Below are positions 1-7,231 of a DNA stretch of 64,000 nt, piece by piece (positions within the stretch are counted from its first letter, which is position 1; each line of letters opens with the position of its first letter). Under the pieces are notes generated by a model, which saw only the letters and a program-made list of their open reading frames with translations, made no database searches and had not been told where the DNA came from. This DNA is from Sphingomonas sp. UNC305MFCol5.2 (GTDB lineage Bacteria; Pseudomonadota; Alphaproteobacteria; Sphingomonadales; Sphingomonadaceae): contig NZ_JOOE01000001.1 in NCBI RefSeq assembly GCF_000712135.1, positions 248,001-312,000 of the forward strand, in the 5' to 3' direction. The translations under genes and the position numbers were made by a program.

Positions 1-207
1 TTCGGCATCCAGGAATATATGCGCCATACCGCCGAGACCGACGCGGTGTTCCCGCACGCATATTCGCTTTCGAACGGCCTGATGCACCCCGGCGACAAGC
101 CCGGACTCGGCGTCGATATCGACGAGGCGCTTGCCGCGAAGCACGAGTATAAGCGTGCTTATCTTCCTGTGAATCGGCTCGAAGACGGGACTATGTGGAG
201 CTGGTAA
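1..207 (+). CDS. manD: Mannonate dehydratase (enolase superfamily), C-terminal fragment
   Basis: The frame is open from the first base of the window, so only the last 68 residues are present. It starts at [10 protein letters not shown] and ends in [15 protein letters not shown]. This tail, with [20 protein letters not shown] and the PVNRLEDGT segment, is the closing part of the ManD/RspA-type sugar-acid dehydratases of the enolase superfamily. These enzymes dehydrate D-mannonate to 2-keto-3-deoxygluconate in hexuronate catabolism. The catalytic barrel residues lie outside the window, so substrate specificity (mannonate or gluconate) cannot be judged. The gene is truncated only by the window edge. 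About 226 bp without a supported gene follow. Confidence 0.8.
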   Translation, partial: FGIQEYMRHTAETDAVFPHAYSLSNGLMHPGDKPGLGVDIDEALAAKHEYKRAYLPVNRLEDGTMWSW

Positions 208-433
208 ACTACGAGCTGCGTTCAATGCTCCAGCGAAAGTAGAGGCTCAGGGTATTAGTACTTCATTACTCTGTATTGCTGCTTTCGCAGGGGCATATGA
301 GCTCTTTCGCGATTCCAGACGCGACTGAAAGGTAAATTCACCGTCAACCACGTATTTACGTGCTTCGGTATATCCCCGAGTTGCATAGGGAGCGTGTCGG
401 TGTTTCCGGCAGCTCAGGGATTTTGGGGGCATA

Positions 434-1099
434 ATGCCGTTTGACACCGCACAGATCGCCCGTCTCGGTGGCACATGGGGAGCGATGGGATCGCTCGTCG
501 CTTCCGATGGCAGCGCGAATCACCCCTATCTCGCGGGTCTCGCCGAGAATCTCGAGCCGCTGCGCGACCTTGCCGACGCCGCCCATTTCATTTGCGTGCT
601 CCATGGCCGTCATCCGGGCCTGGTCGATTATGCGCTCGACCATGCCCGCGTCTCGCTCGAGCGCGACTGGCTGGAGGCCGCCGCCGACGCATTTGCCACC
701 GAGCGCGCCTATCTCGTCCGCATCGTCGCCGCCGCCGGCCCGCTTCCTAGCACGCCCGGCCATGCCGAATCGGAAGCTGCGGCGCATGCGCAGCGTCATG
801 CGCTGGACATGCTCGCCCAGTCCGACCGCGCCGGCTGCGCCGCCGGTGCGGCGCTGGCACTGGCGATCGACTGGGCTACGATCCGCGAAGTCCTCGATGC
901 CGTCGCCAAGCGGCTTGGAATGACCATCCCCGTCTCGACGCTCCCTCTCGCCGAGGAAACAGTGAGCGTCGTCGATGCCCTCGCCCGCGAGGCGTCGATG
1001 GAGCGCGCGATGCTGTTCGGCGCGCAACAGGTCTTTGCCCAGCATCGCGGTCTCTGGGACCTGCTCGAAGCCCGCGCGAGCGCCCGCGCACGCGCCTGA
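434..1099 (+). CDS. Conserved helical protein of unknown function
   Basis: This is a 221-residue, Ala- and Leu-rich, mostly helical protein without signal peptide, membrane segment or recognised motif. The ATG at 434 follows the A/G-rich stretch GGGGGCATA, and the stop is 4 bases before the earliest possible start of the MoxR gene, which suggests co-transcription. I do not recognise the family. The steady sphingomonad-like codon use and the placement directly before moxR argue that it is a real gene. No catalytic residue pattern is evident and no function is assigned. Confidence 0.7.
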   Translation: MPFDTAQIARLGGTWGAMGSLVASDGSANHPYLAGLAENLEPLRDLADAAHFICVLHGRHPGLVDYALDHARVSLERDWLEAAADAFATERAYLVRIVAAAGPLPSTPGHAESEAAAHAQRHALDMLAQSDRAGCAAGAALALAIDWATIREVLDAVAKRLGMTIPVSTLPLAEETVSVVDALAREASMERAMLFGAQQVFAQHRGLWDLLEARASARARA

Positions 1100-1138
1100 A
1101 GCTTGCGCCGGGGCGCCATGCCCCTCTACGAGAGCGCC

Positions 1139-1984
1139 ATGCGCTTCGAAGGCACCCAAAGCTATGTCGCGACGGAGGACCTAAAGGTCGCCGTCAACGC
1201 GGCCGTCACGCTCCGTCGCCCCTTGCTCGTCAAGGGCGAGCCCGGCACCGGCAAGACCGTTCTCGCCTACGAGATCGCCAAGGCAGTGGGCGCCCCCCTG
1301 ATCGAGTGGAACGTCAAATCGACGACCAAGGCGCAGCAGGGCCTCTACGAATATGACGCGGTCGCCCGTCTGCGTGACGGACAATTGGGTGACGAACGCG
1401 TCCACGACATCGCCAATTATATCCGCAAGGGCAAATTGTGGGAGGCGTTCACTGCGCCGCAGGTCCCCGTCCTGCTGATCGACGAGATCGACAAGGCCGA
1501 TATCGAATTCCCCAACGATCTGCTCCAGGAGCTCGATCGCATGGAATTCCACGTCTACGAGACGAAGGAGACGGTGCGCGCCGCCGAACGGCCGATCGTG
1601 GTGATCACTTCGAACAACGAGAAGGAACTGCCCGACGCGTTCCTGCGCCGCTGCTTCTTCCACTATATCAAATTCCCCGATCGCGAGACGATGCAGGCGA
1701 TCGTCGACGTCCACTTCCCCGGCATCCAGAAGATCCTGGTCGGCAAGGCGATGGACATCTTCTACGACATCCGCGAGGTCCCCGGGCTCAAGAAGAAGCC
1801 GTCGACCAGCGAGTTGCTCGATTGGCTCAAGCTGCTCCTCCACGAGGAAATGCCGCTCGACGTGCTCCAGAACAAGGACCCCACCAAGGCGATCCCGCCG
1901 CTCCACGGTGCCTTGCTCAAGAACGAACAGGACGTGATGCTGTTCGAGCGCCTCGCCTTCATGAGCCGGAGACAGAGCAAGTGA
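1139..1984 (+). CDS. MoxR-family AAA+ ATPase
   Basis: This is a 281-residue ATPase with Walker A GEPGTGKT at residues 33-40, Walker B VLLIDEIDK at about 111-119, a sensor segment VVITSNNEKELPDAFLRRC and the family's start MRFEGTQSYVATEDL. MoxR proteins act as cytosolic chaperone-like ATPases that work with VWA-domain partners to mature or insert metals into enzymes. The matching VWA protein is encoded at 5338-6516. Start codons at 1103 (TTG) and 1118 (ATG) are in frame, but homology begins at the ATG at 1139. The stop overlaps the next gene in a GTGA junction, pointing to translational coupling. Confidence 0.92.
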   Translation: MRFEGTQSYVATEDLKVAVNAAVTLRRPLLVKGEPGTGKTVLAYEIAKAVGAPLIEWNVKSTTKAQQGLYEYDAVARLRDGQLGDERVHDIANYIRKGKLWEAFTAPQVPVLLIDEIDKADIEFPNDLLQELDRMEFHVYETKETVRAAERPIVVITSNNEKELPDAFLRRCFFHYIKFPDRETMQAIVDVHFPGIQKILVGKAMDIFYDIREVPGLKKKPSTSELLDWLKLLLHEEMPLDVLQNKDPTKAIPPLHGALLKNEQDVMLFERLAFMSRRQSK

Positions 1985-2406
1985 CGCGCTACACCGGACG
2001 GTGCGCCTGCGGCGCCGTTACCGCCACGATCAGCGGTGAGGCCGTCACCGTGCGCCAATGCTGGTGCCGCCAGTGCCAGCAGATCGCCGCCGGCTCGCCC
2101 ACCACCAACGCGATGTTCGCGACCGACGACCTTGCGATCGCAGGCGAACTCGCGACCACGGCCTACACCGCGGCGAGTGGCAACACACTGACTCAGAGCT
2201 TCTGCGCCGCATGCGGCACGCCGGTGATGGGCCAATCCTCGGCGCGGCCGCAGTTCCGCACGATTCGCCTCGGCTTCCTCGACGCGCCCAACGATCTCGC
2301 GCCGCAAGTCGCGATCTGGATCGAGGACGCGCCCGCCTGGGCGATGATCGATCCGGCGCTCGAACGCTTTCCGCGCCAACCGCCACCGCCCGTCGCCAAG
2401 TCCTGA
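1981..2406 (+). CDS. GFA-fold (glutathione-dependent formaldehyde-activating-like) protein
   Basis: This 141-residue protein starts at the GTG at 1981, inside the GTGA overlap with the MoxR stop. It has the CENP-V/GFA zinc-binding pattern: YTGRCACGAV near the N terminus, CWCRQCQQ about 20 residues later, and FCAACGTPV in the second half. Members bind zinc through these cysteines. Few have a proven reaction, and the formaldehyde-glutathione role does not hold for the family as a whole. Translational coupling to the MoxR gene is clear, but a functional link is not. A second, dissimilar GFA protein is encoded at 30415-30891. Confidence 0.85.
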   Translation: MTRYTGRCACGAVTATISGEAVTVRQCWCRQCQQIAAGSPTTNAMFATDDLAIAGELATTAYTAASGNTLTQSFCAACGTPVMGQSSARPQFRTIRLGFLDAPNDLAPQVAIWIEDAPAWAMIDPALERFPRQPPPPVAKS

Positions 2407-2411
2407 ATTCG

Positions 2412-3260
2412 ATGCCGCCGCCGGCTCAGGGCGCGACTCGCTTCGCCCGCGTCCGCGCGCGGCTGGAGGCGTTCGAACCACGCCCGGGCTGGCGCGCGTG
2501 GACTTACGAATTCCTGCTGTTCGGCTTCAAGCAAGGCTGGGCCTGCCTGTTCGGCGCATTGCTGCTGACCCTGCTGCTGGGCACGCATTATTTCTATCCT
2601 GCCGACGCGGGCTTGGCGCGCTACGATTTCCTCGTCATCGGCGCGGTGCTGATCCAGGTCGGCATGCTCGTCTTCCGGCTGGAAAGCCTCGAAGAGGCCA
2701 AGGTCATCCTTGCCTTTCACGTGGTCGGGACGGTGATGGAAGTGTTCAAGACCGCCCACGGATCCTGGCTCTATCCCGAGGCGAACCTGTTCCGCATCGG
2801 TGGCGTACCGCTCTTCTCGGGCTTCATGTACGCCGCCGTCGGCAGCTATATCGCACGCGTCTGGCGGATCTTCGGCTTTCGTTTCCCCGGCTACCCGCCG
2901 CGCTGGACCAGCTGGCTCCTCGCGGCCGCGATCTACGTCAACTTCTTCGCGCACCATTGGCTGCCCGATATCCGTCTCGGCCTCTTCGCCGCGACTGCCC
3001 TGCTCTTCTGGCGCACCCGCGTCTGTTTCACGGTGTGGCGCGAGGAGCGCTGGATGCCGCTGCTCCTCGGCTGGTTTCTCGTGGCGTTGTTCATCTGGCT
3101 CGCCGAGAATGTCGGCACCTTTTCGCGCGCCTGGATGTATCCGGGGCAGGAGGATGGCTGGGAGCTCGTCTCGCCCGCCAAACTCGGTGCGTGGTACCTC
3201 CTGATGATCATCTCGTTCGTACTGGTCGAGGCAGTGCACGGGCGCGGGAATCGCAGTTAA
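2412..3260 (+). CDS. DUF817 family integral membrane protein
   Basis: This 282-residue protein starts at the ATG at 2412, 5 bases after the GFA stop. It has about seven or eight hydrophobic helices and a short basic N-terminal tail. Conserved-looking polar motifs lie between helices, including WTYEFLLFGFKQGW, FKTAHGSWLYPE, NFFAHHWLPDIR and WAENVGTFSRAWMYPGQ-like segments rich in Trp, His and Asp. These match the DUF817 family of inner-membrane proteins of unknown function. No transport signature is visible. It is the third gene of the moxR-led cluster, and the following CtrA-type box suggests that a new promoter begins after it. Confidence 0.85.
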   Translation: MPPPAQGATRFARVRARLEAFEPRPGWRAWTYEFLLFGFKQGWACLFGALLLTLLLGTHYFYPADAGLARYDFLVIGAVLIQVGMLVFRLESLEEAKVILAFHVVGTVMEVFKTAHGSWLYPEANLFRIGGVPLFSGFMYAAVGSYIARVWRIFGFRFPGYPPRWTSWLLAAAIYVNFFAHHWLPDIRLGLFAATALLFWRTRVCFTVWREERWMPLLLGWFLVALFIWLAENVGTFSRAWMYPGQEDGWELVSPAKLGAWYLLMIISFVLVEAVHGRGNRS

Positions 3261-3272
3261 CGCAATTTTAAC
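3257..3272 (+). promoter_or_regulatory. Candidate CtrA binding box (TTAA-N7-TTAA)
   Basis: The sequence reads TTAA, seven bases, TTAACC. This is a perfect full-site match to the alphaproteobacterial CtrA consensus TTAA-N7-TTAAC. It begins at the stop codon of the DUF817 gene, and its right edge is about 48 bases before the ATG of the CHAP gene at 3321, which suits an activator site near a promoter. Chance occurrence is unlikely in DNA this GC-rich, but one site is not proof of CtrA binding. Confidence 0.6.
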
Positions 3273-3320
3273 CACTCGTGGATACGTCGAGATGGGGGGT
3301 ACTCGTTACGGTGCCCGTGT

Positions 3321-3893
3321 ATGCGTTGTTTTGCGTTTCCGATCGCGCTCGTCGCCGCGGCTTTGGCCGCCGCACCCGTGCAGGCGCAGTCGCTCCTCGA
3401 ATATGTCGGCCAGTGCGTTCCCTTCGCGCGTGCGGCGTCGGGCATCCAGATCTATGGCGACGCATGGACCTGGTGGGATCAGGCCGACGGCCGCTACCAG
3501 CGCGGCCGCAAACCGCGTATCGGCGCGGTCCTCGCTTTTTCCAAGAGCACCCGTCTTCCCCTCGGCCACGTCGCCGTGGTCAGCCGGATCGTCGACAAGC
3601 GCGTGCTGATGGTCACCCACGCCAATTGGTCGCGCCTCGATGGCGAACGCGGTCATGCCGAACAGGACGTGACCCTGTTCGACGTCTCCGAGCGCGGCGA
3701 CTGGAGCCTCGTCAAGGTCTGGTACCGCGACACCAACGGGCTCGGCAGCTCGATCTATCCCGCGCACGGCTTCATCTACGGCACCCCCGATCCCGCGGCG
3801 GGCAAGGCGATCCGCCCCGCCCGCCCCGCCGCCGAGCTGAGCAGTCGCCAGCCCGATTATGTCGGCTCGCTGATCGACGCCTATGCGCGCTGA
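3321..3893 (+). CDS. Secreted CHAP-domain peptidoglycan hydrolase (probable)
   Basis: This 190-residue protein has a Sec signal peptide (hydrophobic core IALVAAALAAAPVQA, cleavage near residue 22). A CHAP domain of the NlpC/P60 superfamily follows: the catalytic-type cysteine is C32 in VGQCVPFAR, the histidine is H83 in LGHVAVVS, and a polar residue follows in VTHANW near 100-103. CHAP domains act as amidases or endopeptidases on peptidoglycan, here in the periplasm or outside the cell. A CtrA-type box lies upstream, suggesting cell-cycle-timed expression for wall remodelling. The C-terminal 40 residues have no recognised domain. Confidence 0.85.
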   Translation: MRCFAFPIALVAAALAAAPVQAQSLLEYVGQCVPFARAASGIQIYGDAWTWWDQADGRYQRGRKPRIGAVLAFSKSTRLPLGHVAVVSRIVDKRVLMVTHANWSRLDGERGHAEQDVTLFDVSERGDWSLVKVWYRDTNGLGSSIYPAHGFIYGTPDPAAGKAIRPARPAAELSSRQPDYVGSLIDAYAR

Positions 3894-3918
3894 CTTGTGC
3901 GGACCCGGTCACTGAAGC

Positions 3919-5328
3919 ATGAAAGGCGCCATGGCGGGGGCTGAGGGTGCCGACAGGCGATATTGGTGGCTGCTCAGCACGATCGTCGTGCTCGGGCTCG
4001 CGCTCCGCATCGCCGGTGCGCAGGGCGCGCTTTGGCTCGACGAGGCCTGGTCGGCGAAGCAGGCGCACGATGCCGGCACCCCGCTCGCAATCTTCCTCAA
4101 CATCAATCACGACAACAACCACCACCTGAATTCGCTATGGCTGCTGCTGGTCGGCTTCGACGCGCCGCCGTTGCTCGCCCGCGCCTTGTCGATCGTTACC
4201 GGCACGCTGGCGATCTTCGTAGCGGCAATGATCGGCGCACGCCGCGGCCCGGCGCTGGGACTGATCACCGCCCTCCTCTTCGCGGTCTCACCGGCGTTGG
4301 TGACGCTGGGTTCCGAGGCGCGGGGCTATGCGCCGATGTCGCTCGCTTTGCTCATGGCGATCCTGCTCACCGATCGCTGGCTCGCCGGGGAGGCCGAGCG
4401 AAGCCCGGCACTCGCGCTGGCGATCTGCTTCTTCCTCGGCTCCTTTTCGCAGCTGATCATGTTCTTCGGCGTCTGTGCGATCGCCGGCTGGGTGTTCTTC
4501 ACTTTGTGGAAGCGTGATGGACTCAAGGTCGCCGTGAATCGCACCCTCAGGCTCTTCCTGCCCTCGGCCATCGCGTTGGGCCTGGTCGCCGCGATCATCC
4601 TCGGCGCCGCCGCCGCCCGCACTGGCTTCAAGTTCGGCCGCTATGATCCCTACGACACGATGGGACTGCTCCACGGCGTGTCCGAGCTCGTGCAGTATAT
4701 CGTCGGCCTGCCGGTGGTGAGCATCTGGTGGTTCGTTCTCATCCCGGCTCTGGTCGTCCTCGCCCCTTCCGCCGGCGTGTCGCGTATCGCCTTTCACCGC
4801 CTCGCCATCCTTGCCTTCCCATTGGTCCTGGTGCTTCTCCGCCCGGGCAATGTCGCGCACCCGCGTTATTATCTCCTCGTCGGCATCGCGCTGCTGATCC
4901 TGATCGCCGAGTTTATCTGGCTGGGCTGGCGCGCCGGCGGCTGGAAGCGCTGGCTGGCGGGCGGCACGCTCGCCGCGATCACTGCGGCCAGCCTCGCGCT
5001 CGACATCGACCTCGCGATCAATCGCCGCGGCGATCCCGGCGCCGCGATCCGCGCGATGCAGGCGCGCGCGCCACGGGGCACCCGCCTCCTTCTCGACCGC
5101 GAGACCGGCATCGCGACGCTCGAGGCGGCGGCCGCCGCCTCGCATTATCCGCTGCAGGTCCAGCTCGCCGATTGCACAGCCGCACGCTTCTTCTTCGCCG
5201 ATCGGTTCCGCGGCGAGGAGCCGCCACGCCGGATCGCGCTCTGCGGAACATATTACGCCCCGATCGCCGAAGCGCGTGCCCATGGCATGTCAGGCACCCA
5301 CTGGACGCTGTACGAGCGCCAGCCCTAG
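3919..5328 (+). CDS. GT39/PMT-like multi-pass membrane glycosyltransferase (putative)
   Basis: This 469-residue protein has about ten hydrophobic helices followed by a soluble C-terminal domain of about 90 residues. Right after the first membrane segment comes LWLDEAWSA, with the acidic pair at D41-E42. This is the position of the catalytic acidic motif in GT-C fold transferases (PMT, ArnT, GT39), which move sugars from polyprenyl-phosphate carriers to periplasmic acceptors. HDNNHHLN in the first loop region is also typical. Donor and acceptor are unknown. The ATG at 3919 is used; an in-frame ATG at 3931 is equally possible. The gene ends 9 bases before the VWA gene. Confidence 0.75.
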   Translation: MKGAMAGAEGADRRYWWLLSTIVVLGLALRIAGAQGALWLDEAWSAKQAHDAGTPLAIFLNINHDNNHHLNSLWLLLVGFDAPPLLARALSIVTGTLAIFVAAMIGARRGPALGLITALLFAVSPALVTLGSEARGYAPMSLALLMAILLTDRWLAGEAERSPALALAICFFLGSFSQLIMFFGVCAIAGWVFFTLWKRDGLKVAVNRTLRLFLPSAIALGLVAAIILGAAAARTGFKFGRYDPYDTMGLLHGVSELVQYIVGLPVVSIWWFVLIPALVVLAPSAGVSRIAFHRLAILAFPLVLVLLRPGNVAHPRYYLLVGIALLILIAEFIWLGWRAGGWKRWLAGGTLAAITAASLALDIDLAINRRGDPGAAIRAMQARAPRGTRLLLDRETGIATLEAAAAASHYPLQVQLADCTAARFFFADRFRGEEPPRRIALCGTYYAPIAEARAHGMSGTHWTLYERQP

Positions 5329-5337
5329 AAGGGCGGC

Positions 5338-6516
5338 ATGTTCTTCTCCTTCCTCGACGAGTTGCGCGCCGCGGGCATCCCGGCGAGCCTCAAAGAGCAT
5401 CTCGTCCTGCTCGAGGCGCTCGACCGCGACGTGATCGAGCGCACGCCTGAAGCGTTCTACTATCTCGCCCGCGCCACCTTCGTGAAGGACGAAGGCCTGC
5501 TCGACCGTTTCGACCAGGTCTTCGCCAAGGTCTTCAAGGGGATCGCCACCCATTACGGCGTCGCGCCCGCCGACATCCCCGAAGAATGGCTCAAGGCGAT
5601 CGCCGAGAAGTTCCTCACGCCCGAGGAAATGGCTGCGATCCAGTCGCTCGGTTCGTGGGACGAGATCATGGAGACGCTCAAGCAGCGCCTCGCCGAGCAG
5701 CACGAGCGCCATCAAGGCGGCAGCAAGTGGATCGGCACTGGCGGCACCTCGCCCTTCGGAAACGGCGGCTACAATCCCGAAGGCGTCCGCATCGGCGGCG
5801 AAGGGAAGCACAAGCGCGCGCTGAAAGTCTGGGACCAGCGCGAATTCCGCAACCTCGACAATACGAAGGAGCTCGGCACCCGCAACATCAAGGTGGCGCT
5901 ACGCCGTCTGCGCCGTTTCGCCCGCGAAGGCGCCGCCGACGAGCTCGATATCGACGCGACGATCCACGGCACGGCGAAACAGGGCTGGCTCGACGTCCAT
6001 ATGCGCCCCGAGCGCCACAATGCGGTCAAGCTCCTCCTCTTCCTCGACGTCGGCGGCTCGATGGATCCCTTCGTCAAGCTCTGCGAAGAGCTGTTCTCGG
6101 CCGCGACCAGCGAGTTCAAGAACCTCGAATTCTTCTATTTCCACAATTGCCCGTATGAAGGCGTGTGGAAGGACAATCGCCGCCGCTTCACCGAGCGCAC
6201 CCCGACCTGGGATATCCTCCATAAATACGGCCATGACTATAAGCTCATCTTCGTCGGCGACGCCTCGATGAGCGCGTACGAGATCAGCCACCCCGGCGGC
6301 TCGGTCGAGCATTTCAACGAGGAAGCCGGCGGCGTCTGGATGCAGCGGCTGGTGAACACTTATCCCGCCGCGGTCTGGCTCAATGTCCTGCCCGAGGCGC
6401 ATTGGAGCTATACCCAGTCGGTGCGGATCATTCGCGAGCTGATGCAGGACCGGATGTATCCGCTCACGCTCGCCGGCCTCGACGCCGCGATGCGCGAGTT
6501 GAGCCGGAAGCGCTAG
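5338..6516 (+). CDS. CoxE-like VWA domain protein, partner of the MoxR ATPase
   Basis: This is a 392-residue cytosolic protein. The N-terminal half is helical (MFFSFLDELRAAGIPASLKEHL), a Gly-rich linker follows around residues 130-165, and the C-terminal half is a von Willebrand A domain. The metal-site segment reads LLFLDVGGSMDPF. The usual DxSxS is replaced by D-V-G-G-S, as is typical of this bacterial subfamily. Such proteins pair with MoxR ATPases to activate or assemble target enzymes. The partner ATPase gene lies 3.3 kb upstream on the same strand with four other genes in between. The target is unknown. Confidence 0.85.
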   Translation: MFFSFLDELRAAGIPASLKEHLVLLEALDRDVIERTPEAFYYLARATFVKDEGLLDRFDQVFAKVFKGIATHYGVAPADIPEEWLKAIAEKFLTPEEMAAIQSLGSWDEIMETLKQRLAEQHERHQGGSKWIGTGGTSPFGNGGYNPEGVRIGGEGKHKRALKVWDQREFRNLDNTKELGTRNIKVALRRLRRFAREGAADELDIDATIHGTAKQGWLDVHMRPERHNAVKLLLFLDVGGSMDPFVKLCEELFSAATSEFKNLEFFYFHNCPYEGVWKDNRRRFTERTPTWDILHKYGHDYKLIFVGDASMSAYEISHPGGSVEHFNEEAGGVWMQRLVNTYPAAVWLNVLPEAHWSYTQSVRIIRELMQDRMYPLTLAGLDAAMRELSRKR

Positions 6517-6542
6517 GACATATCGACATTCGACCTAAAACT

Positions 6543-6736
6543 CCCTCTCCCCTTGATAGGGGAGAGGATAGCGAAGCTTGGCAGCTTGCTGCCTAGCGCA
6601 GCTTGGTGAGGGGTGGGGCGGAGCGGTGCTCCGCGCGGCCGCTTTGCGGCCGCACCCCCTCACCCAGCTCCGACTAAGGCTTTGCTTCGCAAAACCTAAG
6701 TCTGCGCAACCCTCTCCCCCTTGCAGGGGGCGAGGG
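6543..6736. repeat. Composite palindromic repeat, copy A
   Basis: This intergenic element of about 190 bp is built from nested hairpins: CCCTCTCCCC-TTGA-type ends, a GGCAGCTTGCTGCC hairpin, a CGGCCGC centre, a segment reading CACCCAGCTCCGACTAAGGC, and a closing CCCTCTCCCCCTTG arm. The copy at 9531-9716 is the same element inverted and closely similar except in the central hairpin. It has REP/BIME-like structure and encodes nothing. Confidence 0.8.
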
Positions 6737-6768
6737 AAGTATGGCTGGTGTCGATACGGCCAATATCT

Positions 6769-6793
6769 GTCATCCCGGCGAATGCCGGGATCT
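6769..6793. repeat. Short palindromic repeat (GTCATCCCGGC type)
   Basis: The palindrome CATCCCGGCGAATGCCGGGAT lies 3' of the HPt-like gene, which reads toward it. It belongs to the same broad class as the GTCATCCC repeats found elsewhere in the window and may act as a transcript-end hairpin. Confidence 0.6.
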
Positions 6794-6857
6794 CAAGCGA
6801 TGGCGCGAACGGCTTGCAGCACGAGATCAGGCATTCGCCTGGATGGCGAGGAGTGCC

Positions 6858-7151
6858 TTACAACCTGTCGATCGCGCGGTGCAGCCGGCGCAGCATCGCG
6901 CTGTCCTGCGCGGGGCCGTTCACCGCCTCGGCGGCCAGCGCCATCAACCGGACCGCGCCGAAACTCGCCGCCAGTCCCTTCAGCCGCAGCGCCGCCGCCG
7001 CCCAGGCATCGGGCCCTTCCGCTGATTTCATCGCGCTGACACACCGCTTGACGCTGTCGAGGAAGGATTCGCGCAGCTCGGCGATCAGCACGGGTTCGTC
7101 CCCCACTGCTGCCGCCAGCGTCGCATCGATTGCACCGGGATCATATGCCAT
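6858..7151 (-). CDS. HPt-like protein lacking the phosphoacceptor histidine
   Basis: This is a 97-residue, all-helical protein. The segment AALRLKGLAASFGA aligns with the HPt signature H-x-L-K-G-x-A, but the histidine position carries leucine, so it should not be phosphorylated. The rest of the helix (SFGAVRLMALAAEA) fits the HPt fold. The ATG at 7151 is chosen because the conserved-looking sequence starts MAYDPGAIDATLA; a longer frame extends upstream but overlaps the divergent promoter region. The gene faces away from the large coiled-coil gene at 7232, 80 bp apart. A binding or decoy role in a phosphorelay or polarity pathway is possible but not shown. Confidence 0.7.
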   Translation of the reverse strand: MAYDPGAIDATLAAAVGDEPVLIAELRESFLDSVKRCVSAMKSAEGPDAWAAAALRLKGLAASFGAVRLMALAAEAVNGPAQDSAMLRRLHRAIDRL

Positions 7152-7231
7152 GCCCTGGGCTACCCCGAAGAGGCTTAATTCTTGGTTGCCGCGATATTTG
7201 GCGAAACGTCCAAACATGGTACAGTTCGCCC

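Noticed and set aside
208..433. Possible small RNA or gene between manD and the unknown gene at 434
   Set aside because: I could find no stable stem with a terminator, no ribosome site and no plausible frame on either strand.
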